Assembly (NCBI GenBank): GCA_013695925.1 | Contig: JACCZO010000328.1 | Location: 1-13,897, forward strand | Direction: 5' to 3' | DNA: 13,897 nucleotides | From: Chthoniobacterales bacterium | Lineage (GTDB): Bacteria > Verrucomicrobiota > Verrucomicrobiia > Chthoniobacterales > UBA10450 | Part shown: positions 5,702 to 12,775 of the stretch, piece after piece | How the letters are laid out: every line of letters begins with the position of its first letter | Numbering within the stretch: position 1 is the first letter of the stretch | Program-made: the position numbers and the translations under genes | Notes under the pieces: generated by a model | Databases searched by the model: none | The model's input: only the letters and a program-made list of their open reading frames with translations | Told to the model about the DNA's origin: nothing

Positions 5702-7435
5702 TCACTCGGTGTGCCGGATCTGCATTCCCACCACGCAGACATCGTCCGCAAAAGTCTCGCGCTGCGAATATTTGCGGATGTCTTGCAGGACGCGGTCGAA
5801 AAATTCCTGCGGAGCAAGCGCGGCGTGCCGAGTGACGGTGACCCGCAGTTGTTCCTCATCGAAAAATGCGCCGGTGGCGTCTTCGACCTCGAAAAGCCCG
5901 TCGGTAAAGAGCATCACGAGATCGCCCCGCGCCATCGACCGGACGGTCGTGGTATAGGTGGCGGAGGAAAAAATTCCCATGGCCGGACCACGCGCGTCTT
6001 TGCCGTCGAGTGTTTCGGCGGCGGCGCCGTCGCGCCGGACGTGCAGGGCGCTCGGATGTCCGGCATTGGCAAAACGCAACTGCGCGCGTTGCACATCGGC
6101 CACCACGTAAAAACAGGTGGCGAACATCGTGGTGCCGGCCTGTTTCAGGATCACGGTGAGGGCGCGATTGATGCGGGTCAGCAATTGCCCCGGGTCATGC
6201 GCGAGCTGGGAATGCTCTTCGACCAGTCCGCGGATCATGCCGGTGATGAGCGCCGAGCGGACGCCATGTCCCATCACGTCGCAGATCAGGACGCCGGCCG
6301 CTTTGTCGCCCACCGGAAAGATCGAGAAAAAATCGCCGCTCACATCCCCGGTCGGAAAATAGAGACTCAGAAAATGGAGCGCGCTTTCATCCGGCAACAC
6401 GCCGCGTGGAATGGTGGGGAATTTTTGCGGCAATAAGGCGACCTGGAGTTCTCTCGCCATCTGTAGTTCCTCTTCCATCTGCCGATTTTTTTCGCGCAGC
6501 TCGCCGGTCCGTTTCGCGACCCGTTCCTCGAGCTGTGCGTTGAGCGCGAGAAGCTCGGCCTGGGCGCGATTGCGGGCCGCTTCCGCGCGATCGATCCGCC
6601 CGCCGACGAGGCGGGAGACCTGCGAGACAATGGCGGTGATCAAAGCTGCAAAAGCGAGGGCGCCGAGCGCGGAAATGACCGCCGGGTTGGTGTGGAACCT
6701 TTTCAAGAGGGTGACATCGATCCAGCCATAGAGGAGCGCGGTGGCGATGATGACCGGCAGAAAGGCGCGCAAAAGAAGCGAGCGGGTGGAGTCGCCGAGA
6801 AACGTTCGCAAGGGCCACGCTTCCGGGCCGGCGGCCGAAATGACGGCGACCCCGCACAAGAAAAAGGCCCAGGCGGTCGAGAGTGCGACGGGAATGATAT
6901 TGCCGCCATAGAGGAGCGGCGTTCCATACCAGTATCCCACCAGGACGAGTCCGCTGATGAGAGTGCCAAGCGCTCCAAAGCCGCTTGCCCATTTTCGGAG
7001 GGCCGGCAGTGAGAGCGCGAGCAAGCCAAGCGCGCTGAAGATAAAATTAACGGCTGTCATCGGTGCCATACGTCCGGTCGGCACGGCGCCGAACATTTCC
7101 GGATTGCGCACGAAGAGGGCGTCGATGGCGAAATGCTGGCCGCTCAGGAATTCAAAGAGCTTCAGGGCGGCGAAGATGAGGACGAGGAGCGCGAGAAGAC
7201 GTGGCACCCAGGGCAGGCTCGGCCGGAGCAAATGCACCACCAGCCCGAAACCGAGAAATAAAAAACAGAGAGCCGTGCTTGGCGCCATCGGAATATAACG
7301 GGCGCGCACGCTGGCCAGGAGTTGCAGCCCGGAAATCCAGCCGATGAAAGTGAGGAAGGCAAAGAGGACGGCGAAAGTCGCGCAGACCAGCGCGAACCTG
7401 TGAAAACCGCCGCGGGCAATTTTCATTCCGCTCAC
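5702..7435 (-). CDS. Membrane-anchored SpoIIE/RsbU-type PP2C serine phosphatase
   Basis: The 577-residue protein has eight predicted membrane segments (about 14-40, 52-70, 76-97, 126-144, 152-170, 180-201, 220-240, 252-273) forming a sensor-like N-terminus. A charged coiled coil follows (about 281-333), then a PP2C/SpoIIE domain with GDVSGD (363-368), CDVMGHG (385-391), FTDG (510-513) and ADDV (563-566), the Asp residues that bind Mn2+/Mg2+. Such enzymes dephosphorylate anti-sigma-factor antagonists in partner-switching stress control. No STAS or anti-sigma gene is nearby. The GTG start at 7435 is preferred over ATG 7426 because it aligns with the ATG of the paralogous fragment at 8486 (MSGMKIAR against MLGKRIAR). 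The gene follows a nitrilase tail, mirroring the intact nitrilase next to that fragment. Confidence 0.9.
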   Translation of the reverse strand: MSGMKIARGGFHRFALVCATFAVLFAFLTFIGWISGLQLLASVRARYIPMAPSTALCFLFLGFGLVVHLLRPSLPWVPRLLALLVLIFAALKLFEFLSGQHFAIDALFVRNPEMFGAVPTGRMAPMTAVNFIFSALGLLALSLPALRKWASGFGALGTLISGLVLVGYWYGTPLLYGGNIIPVALSTAWAFFLCGVAVISAAGPEAWPLRTFLGDSTRSLLLRAFLPVIIATALLYGWIDVTLLKRFHTNPAVISALGALAFAALITAIVSQVSRLVGGRIDRAEAARNRAQAELLALNAQLEERVAKRTGELREKNRQMEEELQMARELQVALLPQKFPTIPRGVLPDESALHFLSLYFPTGDVSGDFFSIFPVGDKAAGVLICDVMGHGVRSALITGMIRGLVEEHSQLAHDPGQLLTRINRALTVILKQAGTTMFATCFYVVADVQRAQLRFANAGHPSALHVRRDGAAAETLDGKDARGPAMGIFSSATYTTTVRSMARGDLVMLFTDGLFEVEDATGAFFDEEQLRVTVTRHAALAPQEFFDRVLQDIRKYSQRETFADDVCVVGMQIRHTE

Positions 7436-7514
7436 GAAAGCGATTCTGCCTGAAGGCGGCTCGCAGGCAAAGATTCTTTGCGGCTCAGACCATCAACGAG
7501 ACGACGACGGCGGT

Positions 7515-7655
7515 TTAGCCGTAAAGATCCGGGCGCCGATGCGTCAGGACGGCCATGCGCGCGCGGACGCCGTCGAGCACTTCGCGGGAAACATCGGCGA
7601 CGATTAATTCTTCACGATCGGCGGAGGCGGATGCCGACAGCACCTCGCGCATTCT
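7515..7655 (-). pseudogene. C-terminal remnant of a nitrilase-like CN-hydrolase
   Basis: The minus frame reads SASADREELIVADVSREVLD, then GVRARMAVLTHRRPDLYG and a TAA at 7515-7517. It matches the end of the intact nitrilase at 8527 (SPEREELIVAEASSEVLKRV, RARMAVFSDRRPDFYK). The catalytic Glu, Lys and Cys regions are absent, and homology fades upstream of about 7655. It sits directly before the SpoIIE phosphatase gene, just as the intact nitrilase sits before the SpoIIE fragment, so it is the leftover of a duplicated nitrilase-phosphatase unit. Confidence 0.8.
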
Positions 7656-7779
7656 CGACGTGAAGTATCACATCCTCCTCCCAACGGGGAAAACGTGGGC
7701 GGAAACATCGACACCATTCAATGAATGGAGTCTTGAAATCCTGCCACCTACTGCACCAGCCTGAGCGCTTCCTAACGAG
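7656..7779. other. Gap with no recognised feature
   Basis: This is the stretch between the nitrilase remnant and the uncharacterised gene at 7780. A plus frame reads VKYHILLPTGKTWAETSTPF, which looks protein-like but has no start, signal or recognised family. The CCTAACGA word at 7771 lies at its right end. Confidence 0.3.
7771..7778 (-). repeat. TCGTTAGG word after the uncharacterised gene
   Basis: Exact 8-base core on minus, beginning 1 base after the TGA of the gene at 7780. Confidence 0.55.
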
Positions 7780-8286
7780 TCAGATTTTGCGCGAATCGTA
7801 GGCCCAGTGAAGCAGGGCCTGGCGTTGCCGCGGGCGGCAGGCGAAGTCGCCCCGCCGGCAATTTTTTTTCATCTGCCCGAGATGGCGGCGGAGGGCGCGC
7901 CAGCGTTTGATCTGGCGCTCGTCATCCGGGCCGCGACGGCCAAGGTAATAGCGGCAATACCATTGAAACCAGCCGCGCGGATCTTCGTCATGAATCCAGC
8001 CTTTCGCCTGCCAGAGCGCGAGCGGCTGAGAAGCGTTGACCCCGAAAAGGTTCAACGCGGGGTCGTGCCGCTCCGGGCAGAGTTTCGCTTTGGCAAACCA
8101 GTCCGCCGGAAATTCCTTCTCGCAATCGGTCATGTATTTGCCGCCGAAAACGCCGAGGCGCAGCATCTCTTTTGGAGTCAATTGCGGTTCGAAGCCGGGC
8201 GCAAAATCTTTTCCCATCGGCTTGGTCAGGAGATAGGTGTAGCCCTGCTGCATTTGGTCGTTGACCTCGATTCGGCGCGGCTTCAC
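7780..8286 (-). CDS. Uncharacterised Trp/Cys/Arg-rich conserved-type protein
   Basis: From GTG 8286 the product is about 168 residues: VKPRRIEVNDQMQQGYTYLL at the start, LTPKEMLRLGVFGGKYMTDC in the middle, GWFQWYCRYYLGRR and KKNCRRGDFACRPRQRQALL near the end, closing with HWAYDSRKI. It is basic, rich in Trp, Tyr and Cys, and has no signal peptide or membrane segment. I recognise it as the kind of conserved hypothetical that recurs in bacterial genomes, but know no function. The frame is open upstream to a TTG at 8322, but that part is shared with the decayed SpoIIE fragment, so GTG 8286 is preferred; AGGGGA lies against it. The GTG overlaps the TGA of that fragment. It separates the two halves of the duplicated nitrilase-phosphatase unit. 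Confidence 0.7.
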   Translation of the reverse strand: MKPRRIEVNDQMQQGYTYLLTKPMGKDFAPGFEPQLTPKEMLRLGVFGGKYMTDCEKEFPADWFAKAKLCPERHDPALNLFGVNASQPLALWQAKGWIHDEDPRGWFQWYCRYYLGRRGPDDERQIKRWRALRRHLGQMKKNCRRGDFACRPRQRQALLHWAYDSRKI

Positions 8287-8486
8287 TCCCCTGAGTAAAC
8301 CGCTCGGACGAGAGCAAAGCAAACGCGTCGCGTCTCGTGCGGCCTGATGTCTTCGCGGCCGGCGGCCAGAATTTGCAGGCCGGAAATCCAGCCGCTGAAA
8401 GTAAGAAACGCCAGGAAGCCGGCTAACGAGGCGCAGAACAATGCAAGGTGGCGGAATTCGTCGCGAGCGATCCTCTTTCCAAGCAT
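8283..8486 (-). pseudogene. N-terminal fragment of a SpoIIE-type phosphatase paralogue
   Basis: From ATG 8486 the frame reads MLGKRIARDEFRHLALFCAS and LAGFLAFLTFSGWISGLQIL, clearly paralogous to the first ~43 residues of the phosphatase starting at 7435 (FAVLFAFLTFIGWISGLQLL). Similarity ends near 8358; the last ~24 codons to TGA 8283-8285 are unrelated in frame. Only the first membrane segment survives. The short spacer to the nitrilase upstream resembles the leader of the intact phosphatase gene (CGACTCTGCCAGAA against CGATTCTGCCTGAA). It is a truncated duplicate. Confidence 0.8.
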
Positions 8487-8526
8487 GGCCCGACTCTGCC
8501 AGAACCCGTCCAGACCAAGATCGTTC

Positions 8527-9339
8527 CTATGGCGCATCTTTATAAAAATCGGGTCGCCGATCCGAAAAGACCGCCATCCGGGCCCGGACCCTTTTCAGCA
8601 CTTCGGACGAAGCCTCCGCCACAATCAGCTCCTCGCGCTCGGGAGAAGCGCCGGCCACGATCACGCCAGAAGGATCGATGATCGCGGAGGAGCCGCAAAA
8701 GGGCACGCCCTCATCTTTGCCAACGCGATTTGCGAGCACCACATAACTTTGGTTTTCAATCGCACGCGCCGTCGCCAAGACACGCAGGTGTTCCACCCGC
8801 GGAAACGGCCAGGCGGAAGAAATGACAAACAGGTTCACACCTCTCTCGATGGCAAGCGCCCGATAAATCTCGGGGAAACGCAGGTCGTAGCAGATCGTTA
8901 GGCCAATTTGAAACGGACCAAGCGCGACGCTGCCAAGTTCGCAACCGGGGGCGAAGCATTTGTGTTCTTCAATCGGCGCCGGGCTAAAGAGATGCGCCTT
9001 GCGATATTTGGCAATGATTGCACCGGCCGCATTGATCACGACCTGCGAGTTGTAGATGGCGTCGCCTTCTTTTTCCGAAACGCCACTGATAATGGCGAGC
9101 GAAAGATTGCGCGCGATTTCTTGCAGCGCGGGGACGGCGCCCTCGCTCCAGGGCCTGGCCTGCGCGCGAATCACCGGCATGGCATAGCCGGTGTCCGACA
9201 TTTCAGGGAAGACGACCAGCTCCGCTCCCGCGTCTTGCGCGCGTCCTGCGAAGGCGCGCATCTTTTCCAAGTTCGCGGCCGGGTCGCCGAGGGTGCAGGC
9301 AATTTGGGCGGCCGCGATCTTCACAAGGAGGTCTTTCAC
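8527..9339 (-). CDS. Carbon-nitrogen hydrolase (nitrilase superfamily)
   Basis: The product of about 270 residues is the usual single-domain length. Numbering from the longest frame (TTG 9342), the catalytic triad is clear: E47 in VVFPEMSDTGYA, K115 in KYRKAHLF, and C151 in LTICYDLRFPEIY, with a supporting Glu in PIEEHKCFAPG. The family hydrolyses amides or nitriles through a Cys thioester; the RFPE after the Cys is common in omega-amidase, Nit and carbamoylputrescine-type branches, so the exact substrate is not decided. Starts are TTG 9342, GTG 9339 (GCAGG a few bases before it) or GTG 9324, which would give the typical VKIAAAQIA beginning. A second C-terminal copy lies at 7515-7655. Confidence 0.92.
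   Translation of the reverse strand: MKDLLVKIAAAQIACTLGDPAANLEKMRAFAGRAQDAGAELVVFPEMSDTGYAMPVIRAQARPWSEGAVPALQEIARNLSLAIISGVSEKEGDAIYNSQVVINAAGAIIAKYRKAHLFSPAPIEEHKCFAPGCELGSVALGPFQIGLTICYDLRFPEIYRALAIERGVNLFVISSAWPFPRVEHLRVLATARAIENQSYVVLANRVGKDEGVPFCGSSAIIDPSGVIVAGASPEREELIVAEASSEVLKRVRARMAVFSDRRPDFYKDAP
8895..8903 (+). repeat. TCGTTAGGC word inside the nitrilase gene
   Basis: Exact 9-mer on plus, antisense to the gene. It lies directly before the catalytic Cys and is read GGC CTA ACG ATC, with the rare CTA codon. Confidence 0.6.
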
Positions 9340-9474
9340 CAACCTGCCGCAGCGAGCAACCGGAATGTAGACGCTGCGCTCTGCGAAGCGCGAGGGTGAC
9401 TCTCGCTCGCGCCATAATCTACCGCTTCGGCCGCACGCAGACCCGCGCCGCCCAGAGAGCGGCGTCTACAGCCC

Positions 9475-11967
9475 TTATTCCGCGCGCAGGGCCACCATCG
9501 GATTCACGCGGGTCGCGCGCCGCGCCGGGACGAAACAGGAAGCGGCCGCGACGGCGGTGATGAGCGCGGCGACGGTGGTATAGATGAACGGATCGAGCGC
9601 ATTCACTTTGAACAAAATGTTCTCCAACGGGCCGGCCGCGATGACGCCGAAGAAGAGCGCGGCGAAGCCAATCCCCAAGCCGAGACCGATGGCCAATTGC
9701 CACGCGCCCTGACCCATCACCATCTTGAAGATGCGTGCCGTATCCGCGCCCAACGCCATCCGGATGCCAAACTCCTGCGTCCGTTGATTGACCGAGAAGC
9801 TCATCACGCCGTAGAGGCCCACGGCCGAGAGAATGAATGCGACCACGCCGAAGATACTGAAGAGCGACGCGACGAGGCGCGGCCCGCTCAGGAATTCGGA
9901 ATGCGAAGTGGCCGGCGTCCCCGGGAAATAGACCGGCAAATTTGAGTCGAGCTGCGCCACGGCTTTGCTCAACGCGGGACCGAGATTTTCCGCCGCCTGC
10001 CCGGGATGCGGGCGCACGACGATGGTGCAGAACTGCGGGGCCGGGCTCGCGCCGAGGAGCGGGACGTAGAAACCCCCGCTATCGGCCTCGGTATTGAAAG
10101 GTCCCTGCATGAGGGTGTCGGGTACGACGCCGACGATCCGGCGCCACGGTTGGGGCTGAGCGGGATTAAAGATGCGGACCTGATGGCCGAGCGGGCTCTC
10201 GTTTCCCCAATGTTTGCGCGCGAAACTCGCGTTCACGATCGCGACCGGCTGTTTCGTGTCGCTATCTTCCAGAGTAAAATCGCGGCCTTCCAGGATCTTC
10301 AATCCGAGCGTGCTGAAATAACCATCGGAAACGGCTTCGGAGTTGCCTTTCGGGCGGTCGCGATCGGTCTTGTAGGATTGGCCGTCGACCTCGTATTGGC
10401 CGTAATTGGCGAAGGTCATGCGGAACCGGTCGCTCATCGCGGCGCCCTCGAAGGACGGGCTGGTCCGGAGGGAGCGCACGGCACGTTTGAAGAATTCCCG
10501 GCGCGACTCTTCCGTCGGATAATCGCCTTCGAAGAGACCCATGCGCGCGGCATACACGCCCTTTTCGTCGTAGCCGTAATCGAGTTTGATCCGGTTGCGG
10601 ATGGAATTGATCTGCAAAGCCGAAGCGACCAGGAGCGCGGCCGTCATTGCGATCTGGCCGACGACGAGGACGCGGGTGATGATGTTAACGAGCCGGCTGC
10701 TATTGCCGCGCCCGCCTTCTTTCATCATCTCAGAAGCGTTGCCGCGAGCGGCCAGCAAAGCGGGCACGAGGCCGGAAATCACAGTCGCAAAGATCACGGC
10801 GCCGAGCGTGAAACCGAGGACTTTGCCGTCGATCGTAAAGTTGATCCAATAAGGAAGCTGGAATTGCGGCGTGCTCGTAATTTCCGCAAGGAGATCAACC
10901 GCCCAATAGGCGAGCGCCACCCCAACGACCGCGCCGAGCAGCGCGATCAGGAAACTCTCGGTCAGCATTTGCCTAACGATGCGCCAGCGGGTCGCGCCGA
11001 GTGCACCGCGGATGGCCAATTCCCGCGCCCGGAGCGCGGCCCGGCCGAATTGCATGTTCATCACGTTCACGCAGGCGATGAGCAGCACGGCGATGACGGC
11101 GCCGAACATCGCGTACATGATCTGGGTCAGTTGCTGGCCGGTGAAGCTCTTCAGGAGCGGCTGCACACTGGCGGAAGTGAAATCGGCATTCGTCTTCGGA
11201 TTGTCCTGGGCGATGCGTTTGGCGAGGCCGCTGAACTCAGCATTGGCCTGGTCCTGGGTAACACCGGCTTTCAAGCGGCCAAGGATCTGCGCCCCGTTGG
11301 CGGTGGGATCGCCGCGGGCTTTGAGCGGGAACTCATTGTAAAGCGGGACCCATAGCTCTTCGTTCTGTGGGAACTTAAAATTCGGCGGCATCACGCCGAT
11401 GATGGTGGCGGCTTTGCCGTTGATCCGGACCGCCTGGCCAACGACGCGCGGGTCACCGTTGAAATCGCGTTTCCAGATTTCGTTGCCCAGAATGGTGACC
11501 TTCTCGGCGCCTGGCTTGTTATCCTCCGCCGTGAAGTCGCGGCCGAGGATCGGTTTGACGTCGATGATTTTGAAAAAATCCTCCGTCACATAGCCGCCCG
11601 TGTAGCGCTGCGGCGTTTTCTTATAGGTCACGTTGATTGTCGAGCCGTTGAGATACGCGCTCATCATGGAGAACGACTTCTGGCCCGCGCGCAGGTCTTC
11701 GTAATCGTGCCCGGAAGGGATGTTGCCGTTGCCGAAATTGTTCTGCTGGTCGGTGGCCTTCGGATCGATCAGGCCGACGCTCATGAGCTGCTCGGGATGG
11801 GGAAAGGAAAAGCCGCGTAGCATGATGGCGTTGACCATCGTGAATTGCGTGGTCACGCCGCAGATGCCGAGGGCCAGCACGGTCACGGCGAGGACGAAAA
11901 ACGTCTTGTCCTTTACCAACATGCGAAGGCCGACGCGGAGATCCTGAAAAAATGAGTCAAAAAACAT
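9475..11967 (-). CDS. MacB/FtsX-type duplicated orphan permease (ADOP-like)
   Basis: The 830-residue protein is two MacB-like halves fused. It has an N-terminal membrane helix (about 21-45), a periplasmic MacB core domain, an FtsX block of three helices (including AVIAVLLIACVNVMNMQFGR and the LxARELAIRGALGATRWRIV coupling loop), then a linking helix (LVVGQIAMTAALLVASALQI), a second periplasmic domain, and a final FtsX block ending ARRATRVNPMVALRAE. The EFGIRMALGA coupling motif appears in the second half. This matches 'ADOP' proteins, abundant in Acidobacteria and also found in Verrucomicrobia, which lack a neighbouring ATPase, as here. They are presumed efflux or mechanotransmission permeases. 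ATG 11967 lacks a visible Shine-Dalgarno. A 449-codon antisense ORF is only its shadow. Confidence 0.93.
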   Translation of the reverse strand: MFFDSFFQDLRVGLRMLVKDKTFFVLAVTVLALGICGVTTQFTMVNAIMLRGFSFPHPEQLMSVGLIDPKATDQQNNFGNGNIPSGHDYEDLRAGQKSFSMMSAYLNGSTINVTYKKTPQRYTGGYVTEDFFKIIDVKPILGRDFTAEDNKPGAEKVTILGNEIWKRDFNGDPRVVGQAVRINGKAATIIGVMPPNFKFPQNEELWVPLYNEFPLKARGDPTANGAQILGRLKAGVTQDQANAEFSGLAKRIAQDNPKTNADFTSASVQPLLKSFTGQQLTQIMYAMFGAVIAVLLIACVNVMNMQFGRAALRARELAIRGALGATRWRIVRQMLTESFLIALLGAVVGVALAYWAVDLLAEITSTPQFQLPYWINFTIDGKVLGFTLGAVIFATVISGLVPALLAARGNASEMMKEGGRGNSSRLVNIITRVLVVGQIAMTAALLVASALQINSIRNRIKLDYGYDEKGVYAARMGLFEGDYPTEESRREFFKRAVRSLRTSPSFEGAAMSDRFRMTFANYGQYEVDGQSYKTDRDRPKGNSEAVSDGYFSTLGLKILEGRDFTLEDSDTKQPVAIVNASFARKHWGNESPLGHQVRIFNPAQPQPWRRIVGVVPDTLMQGPFNTEADSGGFYVPLLGASPAPQFCTIVVRPHPGQAAENLGPALSKAVAQLDSNLPVYFPGTPATSHSEFLSGPRLVASLFSIFGVVAFILSAVGLYGVMSFSVNQRTQEFGIRMALGADTARIFKMVMGQGAWQLAIGLGLGIGFAALFFGVIAAGPLENILFKVNALDPFIYTTVAALITAVAAASCFVPARRATRVNPMVALRAE
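10971..10979 (-). repeat. TCGTTAGGC word inside the permease gene
   Basis: Exact 9-mer on minus, read ATC GTT AGG CAA in the permease, with the rare AGG codon. Confidence 0.6.
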
Positions 11968-12015
11968 GGTGGTGAGTAGGTTAATGGTTGGATGGCCTCA
12001 GCGGGCTGTTTGGAT

Positions 12016-12147
12016 TCAGATAAATCGAGGTATTCGAGCACATAAAGGTAACCGTCCTTCCCAGCGATCCGCGGCACTCTCCGCCGCCGCGCCTAACGAA
12101 GCCGATAAAAGGAGAACGGTAATCGTGACGAGGCGGAGATGTTTCAT
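12016..12147 (-). CDS. Tiny signal-peptide ORF, probably a broken secreted protein
   Basis: From ATG 12147 the frame reads MKHLRLVTITVLLLSASLGA then AAESAADRWEG, a textbook signal peptide with an Ala-rich cleavage region, and ends after 43 codons. In the next frame, starting right after the Ala-rich part, IAGKDGYLYVLEYLDLSESK looks more protein-like than the in-frame tail, so a frameshift near 12070-12085 may have cut a longer secreted protein. The TCGTTAGGC word lies inside the signal peptide (Ser-Leu-Gly codons TCG TTA GGC). No Shine-Dalgarno is visible. It lies upstream of the permease on the same strand. Confidence 0.35.
   Translation of the reverse strand: MKHLRLVTITVLLLSASLGAAAESAADRWEGRLPLCARIPRFI
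12091..12099 (-). repeat. TCGTTAGGC word in the signal-peptide ORF
   Basis: Exact 9-mer on minus, read TCG TTA GGC, followed by a GCG-rich stretch as at the 2730 copy. Confidence 0.6.
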
Positions 12148-12652
12148 CGAACGAAAAGAGCCGGGCTCACGGCCTCAATGCCAAAGACATATGCAAGGCG
12201 CATACCAACCTCGCCGCTCTGCGTAAGCTCCTCATCGAAAACGTTTTAAGATTTCGCGCAAGTCTCTGAAAAACAAAATCTGTTCCGCCTGCGGGATTTA
12301 GGCGTTTCGGATTCGAGATCCTCACCCTGTCGCCTACGGCCGGCGAAATCCGCCGGAAAAAGTCCCGCTTTGCGCATGGGACCTGCTTTTTAACGACGGC
12401 AATGCAAGCGCTACCTCCTCTCCGTTCATCCAAAACCAACTCTGCAAAAACGCACCGCAAGCACCCAGCCGCTCACGCGACCAGCGCGGCCTCGGTGAAG
12501 ATCCATTCCTAGCTCGCCGCGCGCGACCTTCTTCTCCGCGAAGCCGATGCGAACACGACGGAAGCGAAAAAAAGGCGGTGTGCGCGGTTTCCATCGAAGC
12601 GGTGCGGGACGACGCGGGAAGTTGGCATGGCTGCTCGCTACTGCCATGAGGC
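12148..12652. other. About 500 bases without a recognised gene
   Basis: Several overlapping ORFs exist on minus, but all are Arg/Ser-rich or frame-mixed and look like shadows or decayed coding DNA. I see no tRNA, riboswitch or insertion-sequence end. This is the intergenic space between the permease side and the repeat element behind the aminotransferase gene. Confidence 0.4.
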
Positions 12653-12653
12653 C

Positions 12654-12761
12654 TGTAGCCGGGGACGCTGTCCCCGGTGGGCGAAGGATTGCTCTGCCGC
12701 GGAGAGTGTTTCGGCAGCCAGGTCGAACGACGCTCGGGCGGGGACAGCGTCCCCGGCTACA
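12654..12761. repeat. Palindromic REP/MITE-like element with 23-bp inverted ends
   Basis: TGTAGCCGGGGACGCTGTCC..., starting at 12654, is repeated exactly in inverse orientation ending at 12761; arms are 12654-12676 and 12739-12761, around a 62-base centre. Each arm is itself nearly self-complementary (CCGGGGACGCTGTCCCCGG), so each can fold alone or with its partner. The form is that of a short mobile palindrome (REP pair or MITE) and it could also act as a terminator 15 bases past the aminotransferase stop. No transposase is attached. Confidence 0.8.
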
Positions 12762-12775
12762 ACTGCGCGGCCGGC

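Noticed and set aside
10006..11355. A 449-codon plus-strand ORF.
   Set aside because: It lies fully antisense to the orphan permease, is rich in Arg/Glu/His with no recognisable domain, and reflects GC-rich third-position bias of the real gene.
2730..12099. Integron attC sites: GTTAGGC and GCCTAAC fit the R' (GTTRRRY) and R'' (RYYYAAC) core consensus.
   Set aside because: No copy has a partner of opposite type within the 50-150 bases needed for an attC hairpin, no integrase is present, and copies fall inside well-conserved genes such as kynA and the nitrilase.
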